A DNA stretch of 64,000 nt from Bacteroidales bacterium UBA5515 (GTDB lineage: Bacteria > Bacteroidota > Bacteroidia > Bacteroidales > P3): the NCBI GenBank assembly GCA_002423895.1, contig DIOL01000035.1:1659-65658 (forward strand). The letters are read 5' to 3'. Below the pieces are notes generated by a model, which was not told where the DNA came from, made no database searches, and worked only from the letters and a program-made list of their open reading frames with translations. This document shows positions 36,898-46,178 of the stretch, piece by piece. The position numbers were made by a program, and so were the translations under genes. Numbering within the stretch: the first letter of the stretch is position 1; every line of letters starts with the position of its first letter.

Positions 36898-38088
36898 ATG
36901 TACGAAAAGTTTCAAAATTTCCTACAAACAGAAATAGCAGGGATTAAAGACGCTGGTCTTTACAAAAATGAAAGAGTTATTATTACTCCTCAATCAGCTG
37001 CAATTAAAACTGCAGAAGCTGGCAATGTATTAAATTTCTGTGCTAACAATTATTTAGGATTAGCAGATAGTAAAGTATTAATTGAAGCAGCAAAGAAAGC
37101 ATTGGACGAAAGAGGTTATGGTATGAGTTCTGTTCGTTTTATTTGTGGAACACAAGACTTGCACAAAGAATTAGAAAAGAAAATATCTGATTTCTTTGGA
37201 ACAGAAGATACTATTCTTTATGCTGCATGTTTTGATGCTAATGGTGGAGTTTTTGAACCTTTATTAAATGAAGAAGATGCAATTATATCAGATTCATTAA
37301 ACCATGCTTCAATTATTGATGGTGTTCGTTTATGTAAAGCTCAACGTTTCCGTTATGCTAATGCAGATATGGCAGACCTTGAAAAACAACTTCAAGATGC
37401 TCAAAAATGTCGTTTCAGATTAGTTGTAACTGATGGTGTGTTCTCAATGGACGGTAATGTTGCACCTTTAGATAAGATTTATGCTCTTGCTCAAAAATAT
37501 GATGCAATGATAATGGTTGATGAATCACATTCAGCAGGTGTTTGTGGTCATACAGGAAGAGGAACTACTGAACAATATAATTTAAGAGGTAAAGTAGAAA
37601 TATTAACAGGAACACTAGGAAAAGCATTTGGTGGTGCAGTTGGTGGATTTACTACAGGTAAGAGAGAAATAATAGAAATGTTACGTCAACGTTCTCGTCC
37701 ATATTTATTCTCAAACTCAATTCCTCCAATGATTGCAGCAGCAGGTATTGCTATGTTTGATCTTATTGACAAAACTAATACTCTTCAAGATAAACTACAT
37801 TCAAATACATCTTATTTTGTAGAAAAGATGAAAGCAGCTGGATTTGATATTAAACCAACTCAATCTGCTATTTGTGCAGTTATGCTTTATGATGCAAAAC
37901 TTTCACAAGACTTTGCTGCAGAACTACAAAAAGAAGGAATATTTGTAACAGGATTCTATTATCCAGTTGTTCCAAAAGGACAAGCAAGAATTCGTGTACA
38001 AGTTTCTGCTGCTCACGAAATAGAACATTTAGATAAATGTATAGCAGCATTCACGAAAATTGGAAAGAAATTAGGTATATTGAAATAA
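36898..38088 (+). CDS. kbl: Glycine C-acetyltransferase (2-amino-3-ketobutyrate CoA ligase)
   Basis: 396 residues, the usual length. PLP-binding K242 in GTLGKAFGG, with DESHSAGVCG and the glycine/serine region of alpha-oxoamine synthases. It splits 2-amino-3-oxobutyrate with CoA into glycine and acetyl-CoA. Pairs with the threonine dehydrogenase 19 bases downstream, giving threonine to glycine plus acetyl-CoA. The acetyl-CoA can feed the ADP-forming synthetase at 18 kb. Confidence 0.95.
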   Translation: MYEKFQNFLQTEIAGIKDAGLYKNERVIITPQSAAIKTAEAGNVLNFCANNYLGLADSKVLIEAAKKALDERGYGMSSVRFICGTQDLHKELEKKISDFFGTEDTILYAACFDANGGVFEPLLNEEDAIISDSLNHASIIDGVRLCKAQRFRYANADMADLEKQLQDAQKCRFRLVVTDGVFSMDGNVAPLDKIYALAQKYDAMIMVDESHSAGVCGHTGRGTTEQYNLRGKVEILTGTLGKAFGGAVGGFTTGKREIIEMLRQRSRPYLFSNSIPPMIAAAGIAMFDLIDKTNTLQDKLHSNTSYFVEKMKAAGFDIKPTQSAICAVMLYDAKLSQDFAAELQKEGIFVTGFYYPVVPKGQARIRVQVSAAHEIEHLDKCIAAFTKIGKKLGILK

Positions 38089-38107
38089 TCAATAGAAAAG
38101 TTTTTAG

Positions 38108-39061
38108 ATGAAAAAAATATTAGTATTAGGCTCAGGTGGACAAATAGGTTCAGAGCTTACGATGCGTTTAAGAAGCGTTTATGGTGGAGCAAATGTTGTT
38201 GCAGCAGATATTAAATTACCATTGATTGATGATATTATGCAATCAGGTCCAGTTGAACAATGTGATGCAACAAATGCAGCTCAAATAGCAGAAATAGTAA
38301 AGAAACATAATATAGATGCAATATATAACCTTGTAGCTATTTTGTCAGCAACAGCAGAAAAGAATCCAATGTTAGGCTGGAATATTGGTATGGGAGCTTT
38401 ATTAAACTGTTTGGAAGTTGCAAGAGAAAATAACTGTGCAATATTTACACCAAGTTCAATTGGAGCTTTTGGAGCATCCACACCACTTGACGGAACTCCA
38501 CAAGATACAATTCAAAGACCAAACACAATTTATGGAGTAACAAAGGTTGCAGGTGAATTATTAGGAGATTATTATTTTACCCGTTTTGGAGTTGATGCAC
38601 GTTCAGTACGTTTCCCAGGACTTATCTCAAATGTAACCCTTCCTGGCGGAGGAACAACAGACTATGCAGTTGAAATATACTATGCAGCAGTTAAAGGAGA
38701 AAAGTTCTCTTGTCCACTAAAGAAAGGTACATTATTAGATATGATGTATATGCCAGATGCACTTGATGCAGCCATAAATATTATGGAAGCAGACCCATCA
38801 AAACTAATACATAGAAACTCTTTCAATGTAACAGCAATGCACTTTGACCCAGAAGAAATCTATGCTGAAATAAAAAAGCATAAACCTGATTTTGTTATGG
38901 AATATCAATTAGATGACATGCGTCAAAAGATAGCTGATTCATGGCCAAATTGGATGGATGACTCATGTGCAAGAGAAGAATGGGGTTTCAAACCTAAATT
39001 CAATCTTCAAAACATGACAGTAGATATGTTAGATATCTTAAGCAAGAAATTTGGAAAATAA
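38108..39061 (+). CDS. tdh: L-threonine 3-dehydrogenase, short-chain (epimerase-like) type
   Basis: 317 residues. N-terminal Rossmann motif GSGGQIGSE, and catalytic Y-x3-K in YGVTKVAGE. This is the NAD-dependent epimerase-like threonine dehydrogenase, not the zinc-dependent E. coli type. It oxidises threonine to 2-amino-3-oxobutyrate for Kbl. The gene order kbl-tdh and the shared terminator at 39107-39147 confirm an operon. Confidence 0.93.
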   Translation: MKKILVLGSGGQIGSELTMRLRSVYGGANVVAADIKLPLIDDIMQSGPVEQCDATNAAQIAEIVKKHNIDAIYNLVAILSATAEKNPMLGWNIGMGALLNCLEVARENNCAIFTPSSIGAFGASTPLDGTPQDTIQRPNTIYGVTKVAGELLGDYYFTRFGVDARSVRFPGLISNVTLPGGGTTDYAVEIYYAAVKGEKFSCPLKKGTLLDMMYMPDALDAAINIMEADPSKLIHRNSFNVTAMHFDPEEIYAEIKKHKPDFVMEYQLDDMRQKIADSWPNWMDDSCAREEWGFKPKFNLQNMTVDMLDILSKKFGK

Positions 39062-39076
39062 TATTTCTTTTGTGTA

Positions 39077-39102
39077 ATAAATCCTACACATTAAGGATTT
39101 AT
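39077..39102 (+). terminator. Extra hairpin after tdh
   Basis: ATAAATCCT/AGGATTTAT, a 9-bp stem with an 8-base loop, directly after the stop and before the main terminator. It has no T run of its own. Confidence 0.4.
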
Positions 39103-39106
39103 AGTT

Positions 39107-39147
39107 AAAGAGTCTGATATTAAATTTCTAATATCAGACTCTTTTTT
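39107..39147 (+). terminator. Rho-independent terminator of kbl-tdh
   Basis: Perfect 16-bp stem (AAAGAGTCTGATATTA with its complement at 39129-39144) followed by a T run. It may also serve the convergent gene ending at 39192. Confidence 0.95.
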
Positions 39148-39191
39148 ATTGTAGAAATTGTATATTATATGCTATATGGCTATTGAGAATA

Positions 39192-40061
39192 TTAGTTTTT
39201 AATTATTTTCTTTGTGGTTACATGCATATCATTATTGTAAAAACTAAAGAAATATATTCCCGATTTATCTGTAGACATATCAATTGTGTTATAGCCCTTT
39301 TTGATTAATTCCAAACGTAGTTCTTGCCCTAAATTATTATATATTTTAACGAAATAATCATCATTAGACTCAATTATTAGCTTGTCTTTAACAGGATTTG
39401 GAGATATTTTTATATTATTGTCTTGACTAATATTATCTAAGCCTATCTTTACGTTTGAGACATTAATATGATAATTTATCTCAACACCATCTTGTTGAAT
39501 TTTAAATCCAATATTTTGAATATTTGGACAATAACTTTCTCCAAATATTGTGTCAATAAGAAATGCATCATGTACAGAGGTGTCAATTGTATCAGTTTCA
39601 AATAGTATTTTTGTTTCAATATCAGATATTCGCAGTAAAGAAAGTTTATTATTATCATATGAACCTCTTAACAATGCATATCCAGTATTTTGATTAATCA
39701 TATTTATTTCTTCAATTTCATAATAGCCCAAATGACAAAAAGGAGCCCAAGAATTTCCAGCATCTAAAGTTATATTAGAAAATAAAAACCCAGCCCCATT
39801 TACAACTATAAGAACAATGGAGTCAGTAAAAACTTCCATTTTATCTATATTACAACAGCCCATCATCCCAGATTCTGATCTAATGAGTGTGCTATTGCGA
39901 AATACATCATACCTATTTCCATGTGCTTCAATTTGAGTATTTGTATATGTATAAGTAAATGTAACAGGAGGGTCACAAATATCATTTATCTTGCCTACAT
40001 AACTCCATTGAGCAAAAATTTGCAAAGGCATCAAAGCCAAAAGAAATAATAATTTTTTCAT
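39192..40061 (-). CDS. Exported protein with type IX secretion sorting domain
   Basis: 289 residues. Signal peptide 1-17 (PLQIFAQ), then a beta-rich middle part without a recognised family. The C-terminal 75 residues form a Por-type sorting domain: SPNPVKDKL, the IYNNLGQEL strand and a basic tail. It should be exported by the T9SS and anchored at the surface. -7 box TATATTTG at 40096-40103 with TTTA 19 bases upstream. Confidence 0.8.
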   Translation of the reverse strand: MKKLLFLLALMPLQIFAQWSYVGKINDICDPPVTFTYTYTNTQIEAHGNRYDVFRNSTLIRSESGMMGCCNIDKMEVFTDSIVLIVVNGAGFLFSNITLDAGNSWAPFCHLGYYEIEEINMINQNTGYALLRGSYDNNKLSLLRISDIETKILFETDTIDTSVHDAFLIDTIFGESYCPNIQNIGFKIQQDGVEINYHINVSNVKIGLDNISQDNNIKISPNPVKDKLIIESNDDYFVKIYNNLGQELRLELIKKGYNTIDMSTDKSGIYFFSFYNNDMHVTTKKIIKN

Positions 40062-40163
40062 AATATAATACTTTTTATCATTCTAATTTAATGAGCAAAT
40101 ATACAACAAAATAAAAATAGAGTAAATAAAATATATTTTTTTTTAGAATAGAAAAAATATTTT

Positions 40164-40910
40164 CTAATGTGTATGTGCAGGAAGAAGAAGTACTATTGCA
40201 AATGCTAATATTACAATCAAGAAACGTGTTAGATTATACTTATGACTTTCTTCAGAATCGAATAGGGTAGTTATTGAAACATGCAATAAAATACCAACAA
40301 CAATACCAAGTATAATATTTTGATATGGATGAAGAATTTCAAGGTTTTGATTTAACAAAGAACCAATTATTGCCATCACTGCAAAAACACTTAAGAGTAA
40401 TAAAGACTTAACTTTAGTTAATCCACTTTGCATAAATGCACCCACTAAAATTATACTTAAAGGTATATTATGTATTATTATTCCTGTTATCATTGAAACA
40501 TTTGGCTCACCATTATTAACAATTGGGAAACCTTCCAAAAAGGCATGAATGCTTACTCCAACAAGGAGCATAATTGAAGAAACTAAGCTTTTCTTTTCAT
40601 TATTATTATGAATATGACCATGTTCAGCTCCATGAGAGAGTTGTTCTAAAAGAAGTTGAATAAGGAATCCTACAAGAATAAAAGCTCCAGCAGGTATTAT
40701 TGAATGTTCAGAATGCTCACAACCAGAATGTGAATGAGATTCAAACATAGATGGTATTAAGTCAACAAAACACACAGCAAAAAGAAAGGCTCCACCAAAT
40801 ACAGTAATGAGTTTAAGAGTCTTTTTGCTGCTTTTGTTAAACGTAAAAACACTAATACCACTAACTAATGAGCCAAAGAAAAGAGCCAGATATGCAATTA
40901 TTGCTTCCAT
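40164..40910 (-). CDS. ZIP-family metal transporter
   Basis: 248 residues, eight membrane segments. Conserved ZIP helices are present: SIHAFLEGFPI (metal-binding H/E) and HNIPLSIILVGAF. A histidine-rich loop (SHSHSGCEHSEHS, about 58-70) lies between helices. It imports zinc or another divalent metal into the cytoplasm. Divergent from the TerB-DnaJ gene, with a full promoter at 40933-40964. Confidence 0.9.
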   Translation of the reverse strand: MEAIIAYLALFFGSLVSGISVFTFNKSSKKTLKLITVFGGAFLFAVCFVDLIPSMFESHSHSGCEHSEHSIIPAGAFILVGFLIQLLLEQLSHGAEHGHIHNNNEKKSLVSSIMLLVGVSIHAFLEGFPIVNNGEPNVSMITGIIIHNIPLSIILVGAFMQSGLTKVKSLLLLSVFAVMAIIGSLLNQNLEILHPYQNIILGIVVGILLHVSITTLFDSEESHKYNLTRFLIVILAFAIVLLLPAHTH

Positions 40911-40932
40911 ATTTTTAAATATTTTTATGGTA

Positions 40933-40964
40933 CAAAATTAATATTATAATTGATAATAATCAAA
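40933..40964 (-). promoter_or_regulatory. Promoter of the ZIP transporter
   Basis: Minus-strand TTTG (40961-40964), 20-base spacer, TAATTTTG (40933-40940). The divergent gene has its own TATCTTTG at 40984-40991. Confidence 0.7.
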
Positions 40965-41010
40965 GTAAATAGTAGAAAATAACTATCTTTGCATACTTAA
41001 AAATAAGAAA

Positions 41011-41727
41011 ATGGGAGTAATAAAATGGATAACAGGTCTCTTGGGATTTCTTTTTGGAGGGGGATTCATAGGAGGTTTTATTGGCTATGCTGCAGGAAGC
41101 CTTTTAGAAGGACTTGTTAAAAAGGAATATAAGTCTGGTACTACAAGGCAGGGAGATTTCTCAATTAGCCTTCTTATATTGGCTGCTCAGGTAATGAAAA
41201 CTGACGGAAAAGTAATGCGAAGTGAGTTGGATTTTGTTAAAGACTTTTTTGTTAGGAACTTTGGAATAGAACATACTAATAATCGTTTAGCAATACTTAA
41301 GGAACTTTTAGATAAGGATATTGACATCCAAGAAGCATGTAACCAAATCAGAACAAATCTAAACTACTCCAATAGATTACAACTTCTACATTATTTATTT
41401 GGACTTGCCAACTCCGATAAAGCTTGTTCTCAAAAGGAAAGAGATATGATTTACTATATCTCACAACTGCTTTGGCTTAATGAAGCAGACTTCAAAACCA
41501 TTGAAGCAATGTATTTCAAGACAGCCGATTCAGCTTATACAATTCTTCAAGTTGGAAGAGATGCAAGCGATGAAGAAATTAAAAGCTCTTATAGAAAATT
41601 AGCAAAGAAATATCATCCAGATAAACTTTCTTCATTGGGAGAAGACGCACAAAAGGCAGCAAAAGAAAAGTTTCAGGAGATTAATAACGCTTACGAAACA
41701 ATTAAAAAGGAAAGAAATATAAACTAA
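41011..41727 (+). CDS. DjlA-like co-chaperone: TerB domain plus J domain
   Basis: 238 residues. Short N-terminal hydrophobic glycine-rich segment (8-32), a TerB-like helical domain (about 50-165), and a C-terminal J domain (about 172-235) with the catalytic HPD in KYHPDKL. J domains stimulate DnaK; the TerB part places it with DjlA-type membrane-associated co-chaperones. First of three tightly spaced genes (gaps 13 and 14 bases). Confidence 0.88.
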   Translation: MGVIKWITGLLGFLFGGGFIGGFIGYAAGSLLEGLVKKEYKSGTTRQGDFSISLLILAAQVMKTDGKVMRSELDFVKDFFVRNFGIEHTNNRLAILKELLDKDIDIQEACNQIRTNLNYSNRLQLLHYLFGLANSDKACSQKERDMIYYISQLLWLNEADFKTIEAMYFKTADSAYTILQVGRDASDEEIKSSYRKLAKKYHPDKLSSLGEDAQKAAKEKFQEINNAYETIKKERNIN

Positions 41728-41740
41728 TTCCAAGATATAG

Positions 41741-43837
41741 ATGATTCTAACTCACAATTCCTTCTGGTATTTAATTCCAATTCTGCTAATCTCTTTTGCA
41801 GTATCATCTCTCTTGTATCACTATTCAAAAGGAGCAAAAACTTATACTAAAAAACAAAGAATCCTTCTTTTCTCACTTCGATTTCTTGCTTTTTTCCTTG
41901 CATTATCTCTTTTTTTAATGCCTTCAATCAAGATAAAAGACAAAGAAATTCAAAAACCAATCATACTTATTGCGCAAGATAATTCTTCTTCAATTTTAAT
42001 GTGTAAGGATTCCACATTTTATAAAACCAAGTTCTTAAATGAAATAGAAGAGATTTTCAAAGATCTTAAGTCAGATTATGAAATTAAGTTTTTTAGATTT
42101 GGAAATCAAGCAAAAGAGATAAGTAATATAAAAGAAATTAACTACAAAGATAACACGACAGATATGTCGGAACTTTTGCAAATGGTTAATGATAACTACT
42201 CCAATCTCAATCTTTCTACTTTGATAATATGTTCTGATGGAATAATCAATAAAGGCATAAGTCCTTTAAACCAAATTAAAGATTTCTCTTATCCCATCTT
42301 TACTGTAGCAATGGGCGATACTACAATTAAAAAAGATATTTCCATAACTGAAATTAGATATAATAGAATTGCTTATCTAAACAATAAGTTTCCTTTAGAA
42401 ATTGTGGTCTTAGCTCAAAAGGCAAAGGGCTCAAACTCTGTTTTGAGAGTTATGAAAGAAGGAAAAACATTGTTTGAAGAGAAGTTTTCTATAGACAATG
42501 AAACCTATTCAAAGCAATTCAATACAATACTTAATGCCGATAAAGTAGGAATTCAGCGTTACACTATCTCTGTTCAACCTGTCGATAATGAACAAACCAC
42601 AACAAATAACACAAGAGATATTTTTGTTGAAGTATTAGATGGAAGACAGAAAGTATTACTTTTGGCTAATTCTCCTTCTCCAGATATTGCAGCAATAAAA
42701 CAAGCAATAGAGAATAATGAAAACTATGAAGTAGAATCGTTTCTGTTTAATAAATTTGACAAGAAAAATTCTTTAAAAGAATATAATATTGCAATACTTC
42801 ATCAAATTCCATCTTCCAATCCAGAGCATAGAAAACTAATAGAAAACCTGACAAAAGAAAATATCCCAATACTATATATAATAGGGCAGCAAACCGATAT
42901 GCCTTATTTTAATAAAGTACAAAAAGGTTTACAGATAACACAAACTAAATCAACACTCAATCAAGTTACTCCAATCTTAAATTCTAATTTTACACTTTTC
43001 TCAATTTCTACTCAAACACAAGATATAATAAATCAATTTCCACCTTTGCAATCACCTTTTGGAAAGTATAACTTATCTGCAAATCTTCAAAGCCTAATGT
43101 TTCAAAAAGCTGGAACAATAAGTACAGATTATCCTTTAATATGTTTTTCTAATTCTAATTTAGAAAGAACAGGAATTATAGTAGGAGAGGGCTTTTGGCG
43201 TTGGAGAATGCAAAACTATTTAATAAATCAAACTCATTCAGAGGCTGACGAAATAATAAATAAAAGCATTCAATATCTTGCTTCAAGAGTTAATAAAAGC
43301 CGTTTTAGAGTAATATGTAATAATGTTTTTGCTGAGAATGAACCAATCCTTATGGATGCTGAACTCTATAATGAAAGTTATGAATTAGTAAATACTCCAG
43401 AAGTAAAGCTTACCATTACTGACAGCAAAGGCACAAAGTACCCATTCATATTCTCAAAAACAATTAATTCTTATCACCTGAATGCAGGAGTTTTCCCTTC
43501 TGGAAAATATACCTATAACGCTTCCACTCAATTTGGAGGAAGTACTTTTACTGCAAGTGGAGTCTTCTATGTTTCAACTCAAAATCTTGAAGCAATTAAT
43601 TTTGTTGCTGATCATAACCTGCTTTATAATATTTCTAATCAATCGGATGCAAAGATGATTTATCCAAATCAAATTAAACAATTAAAGGACTTAATTAAAG
43701 AAAGAAAAGATATTAAACCATTAATAACTCAAACAATAACAAATAAAAACCTTATTGACCAGTGGTGGTATTTGGCACTTATAGTTTTATTATTTGCTGC
43801 TGAATGGTTTTTGAGGAAGTATTGGGGAAGTATATAA
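41741..43837 (+). CDS. Large membrane-anchored VWA-like protein
   Basis: 698 residues. Two N-terminal membrane helices (about 8-28 and 42-62), a VWA-like domain with the degenerate metal site QDNSSS, and a large periplasmic region. One C-terminal helix (WWYLALIVLLFAAEWFLRK) ends the protein. The layout is that of BatA/uncharacterised glutamine-amidotransferase-like membrane proteins of Bacteroidetes. Function unknown; it probably holds a protein complex at the inner membrane. Confidence 0.7.
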   Translation: MILTHNSFWYLIPILLISFAVSSLLYHYSKGAKTYTKKQRILLFSLRFLAFFLALSLFLMPSIKIKDKEIQKPIILIAQDNSSSILMCKDSTFYKTKFLNEIEEIFKDLKSDYEIKFFRFGNQAKEISNIKEINYKDNTTDMSELLQMVNDNYSNLNLSTLIICSDGIINKGISPLNQIKDFSYPIFTVAMGDTTIKKDISITEIRYNRIAYLNNKFPLEIVVLAQKAKGSNSVLRVMKEGKTLFEEKFSIDNETYSKQFNTILNADKVGIQRYTISVQPVDNEQTTTNNTRDIFVEVLDGRQKVLLLANSPSPDIAAIKQAIENNENYEVESFLFNKFDKKNSLKEYNIAILHQIPSSNPEHRKLIENLTKENIPILYIIGQQTDMPYFNKVQKGLQITQTKSTLNQVTPILNSNFTLFSISTQTQDIINQFPPLQSPFGKYNLSANLQSLMFQKAGTISTDYPLICFSNSNLERTGIIVGEGFWRWRMQNYLINQTHSEADEIINKSIQYLASRVNKSRFRVICNNVFAENEPILMDAELYNESYELVNTPEVKLTITDSKGTKYPFIFSKTINSYHLNAGVFPSGKYTYNASTQFGGSTFTASGVFYVSTQNLEAINFVADHNLLYNISNQSDAKMIYPNQIKQLKDLIKERKDIKPLITQTITNKNLIDQWWYLALIVLLFAAEWFLRKYWGSI

Positions 43838-43851
43838 TATAATACATTATT

Positions 43852-44637
43852 ATGGATATAAAAGAATTGAACGTAAAGACTAAGAATAACAAAAAACTCA
43901 ATCATCCTTGGGAAATGGCAAGGATAGAGGTTGTTTTAGATATATTGAAGCCATTATTAAAGGATAAAACTACTGAGAAAAATGTTTTGGATATTGGTTG
44001 TGGTGATGTTTTCTTTATCAGTGAGTTCTATAAAAGATATCCAAACTTTAAACCTTCGGCTGTAGATATTGCTTTTACAGATGAGATTATTAATAATTTG
44101 AAACAAGAATACTCTTCTTTCCCAATAGATTACTATAAGGATGTTAAAGATGTTAATTTAACTTGTGGAAATGCTGATTTAATTTTCTTTTTAGATGTAA
44201 TTGAGCATATAGAAAACGATATTGACTTCCTAAAAGGCATAAAAGAACTTCCTTATGTTGATAATGATAGCTTATTTGTTATAACTGTTCCTGCTTTTCA
44301 AGGATTGTTTTGCAATCATGACAAATGGCTTGGACATTATAGAAGATATTCCAATAAAATGTTAAGAGAACATATCTCAAAGGCTGGTCTAACAGAAGTT
44401 AAGAGTGGATATTTTTTCTTCTCACTTTTGATTCCTCGTATTATTCAACAGCTTATTGAAAAACCTTCCAATGAAGATAAGGTTGAAGGAATAGGAAACT
44501 GGAATAAAGGAAAGGCTGTAACTAATATTTATAAGTCAATTCTTACTTTTGATTACTATTTCACAAAGGTATTATCAAAAATTGGAATCCGCCTTCCTGG
44601 ACTTTCTACTTATATTATTTGTAAAAAAGCATTATAA
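43852..44637 (+). CDS. Class I SAM-dependent methyltransferase
   Basis: 261 residues. SAM-binding motif I VLDIGCGDVFF (about 46-56), acidic loop SAVDI, and motif LDVIEHIEND. Substrate unknown. A YxxFF-rich C-terminal part could touch membranes, and lipid or polyprenyl methylation is possible. Third gene of the operon, overlapping the 3' end of the convergent sufS by six bases. Confidence 0.85.
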   Translation: MDIKELNVKTKNNKKLNHPWEMARIEVVLDILKPLLKDKTTEKNVLDIGCGDVFFISEFYKRYPNFKPSAVDIAFTDEIINNLKQEYSSFPIDYYKDVKDVNLTCGNADLIFFLDVIEHIENDIDFLKGIKELPYVDNDSLFVITVPAFQGLFCNHDKWLGHYRRYSNKMLREHISKAGLTEVKSGYFFFSLLIPRIIQQLIEKPSNEDKVEGIGNWNKGKAVTNIYKSILTFDYYFTKVLSKIGIRLPGLSTYIICKKAL

Positions 44638-45849
44638 AAGCATAGTCTTGGCTCTCTTTAAGCCTTCAATAAATATATCTATATCTTCTTTTGAGGTGTA
44701 AACGCCAAAGGAAACTCTTGCTGTACCAACAATATTATAATGTTTCATCACTGTTTGTGCACAATGGTGTCCTGTTCTTATGGCAATTCCCATTTGGTCT
44801 AAAAGTGTTCCTACATCAAAAGGATGAACATCTTTTAAATTAAAAGAAATTGCTCCTGCTTTATGTGGAGTTGTGCCATATATCTTGATATCATCCAAAG
44901 ATAGAAGTTTTTCTGAGGTGTATTGCATTAGAAATTCTTCATGCTTTTCTATAAAATCAAATCCTATCTCATTAATATACTCTATTGCTGCATTAAATCC
45001 TAAAACATCTGCAACAGAAGGAGTACCTGCTTCAAATTTAAAAGGCAATTCGTTGAAAGTTGTTCCCTCAAAAGAAACTTCCTTTATCATTTCTCCACCT
45101 CCATGATAGGGTGGCATGGCTTCAAGATATTTCTTCTTACCATAAAGAACTCCAATTCCCATTGGTCCATAAAGTTTATGGGCTGAAAAAGCATAAAAAT
45201 CACAATCCAACTCCTCAACGTTTATCTTAAAATGAGGAACTCCCTGTGCTCCATCAATAAGTACAGGAATATCTTTCTTGTGAGCAAGTTCAATAACTTC
45301 TTTAATTGGATTAACAACTCCCAAAGCATTGGAAACATGAGTTAGTGCAACTAATTTAGTCTTTGAATTTAAAAGAGATTTGAATGTTTCCATATCCAAT
45401 TCTCCTCTATCCTTAAATGGAAGTACTCTGATTTCGAATTTATATTTGTTTTGAGCCAATTGCCATGGAACAATATTGGAGTGATGTTCCATTTCCGAAA
45501 CAATAATTTCATCTCCTTCCTTAACAAATTCCTGACAGAAAGTTGAGGCAACAAGATTAATGCTTTCAGTTGTTCCTCTTGTAAAGATAATTTCCTGAGA
45601 ATGTTTTGCCCCAATAAAGTTTTGAACATTTTTTCTTGTTTTCTCAAACTCATCGGTTGCTTTCTGGCTAAGCAAATGAACTCCTCTATGAACATTTGCA
45701 TTAAGATGAAGATAATAATTGCTCATTGCATCAATCACCTTAAGAGGTTTTTGAGAAGTTGCAGCGTTATCCAAATAAACAAGAGGCTTATTGTAAATCT
45801 TTTCTTCAAGTATTGGAAAATCCTTGCGAATATCGTTTATTGTTTTCAT
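44632..45849 (-). CDS. sufS: Cysteine desulfurase SufS
   Basis: 405 residues, SufS-type. PLP lysine K225 in SAHKLYGP, catalytic C363 in RTGHHCAQ. It mobilises sulfur from cysteine for Fe-S cluster assembly. No sufBCDE neighbours are in the window; the gene is isolated between a methyltransferase and array R5. Confidence 0.95.
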   Translation of the reverse strand: MKTINDIRKDFPILEEKIYNKPLVYLDNAATSQKPLKVIDAMSNYYLHLNANVHRGVHLLSQKATDEFEKTRKNVQNFIGAKHSQEIIFTRGTTESINLVASTFCQEFVKEGDEIIVSEMEHHSNIVPWQLAQNKYKFEIRVLPFKDRGELDMETFKSLLNSKTKLVALTHVSNALGVVNPIKEVIELAHKKDIPVLIDGAQGVPHFKINVEELDCDFYAFSAHKLYGPMGIGVLYGKKKYLEAMPPYHGGGEMIKEVSFEGTTFNELPFKFEAGTPSVADVLGFNAAIEYINEIGFDFIEKHEEFLMQYTSEKLLSLDDIKIYGTTPHKAGAISFNLKDVHPFDVGTLLDQMGIAIRTGHHCAQTVMKHYNIVGTARVSFGVYTSKEDIDIFIEGLKRAKTMLL

Positions 45850-45928
45850 TTCAGGTAAATCATTTATGGTTAATTCTTTTCTTAATCCCTTTATTTATTT
45901 GGAATAATACCTAATCTTTTTCAAATTA

Positions 45929-46150
45929 GATCAAGATATTTCGTCCTGCAACTTGATTATTTTGTCGTCAGACTTGATTATTTTGTCCTCAGAAGGCTTC
46001 CTTATGCTCTATAAAGCCGCTTTTTAACCAGAAAAAGTGGCTTTTTTGGGTGAAAAAAGCGGCTTTGGAGACCTCCAACTCTTGATTAAAATCCTAAAAG
46101 ATCAAGTCTAAATTCTAAATAATCAAGTTCCAGAACAAAATATCTTGATA
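45929..46150. repeat. Dyad-repeat array R5: nested, about ten units at 20-25 bp pitch
   Basis: Fills the 45850-46178 gap. Outer half-sites CTTGAT(TA) or its inverse lie at 45929, 45952, 45973, 46081, 46100, 46121 and 46144. Inner dyads AAAGCCGCTTT/AAAGTGGCTTT/AAAGCGGCTTT start at 46013, 46034 and 46056, with a degenerate AAGGCTT at 45993. The inner series splits the outer one. No gene is visible. Confidence 0.88.
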
Positions 46151-46178
46151 AAAAGTATGTTTGTGTTGTTGTCTCTTT

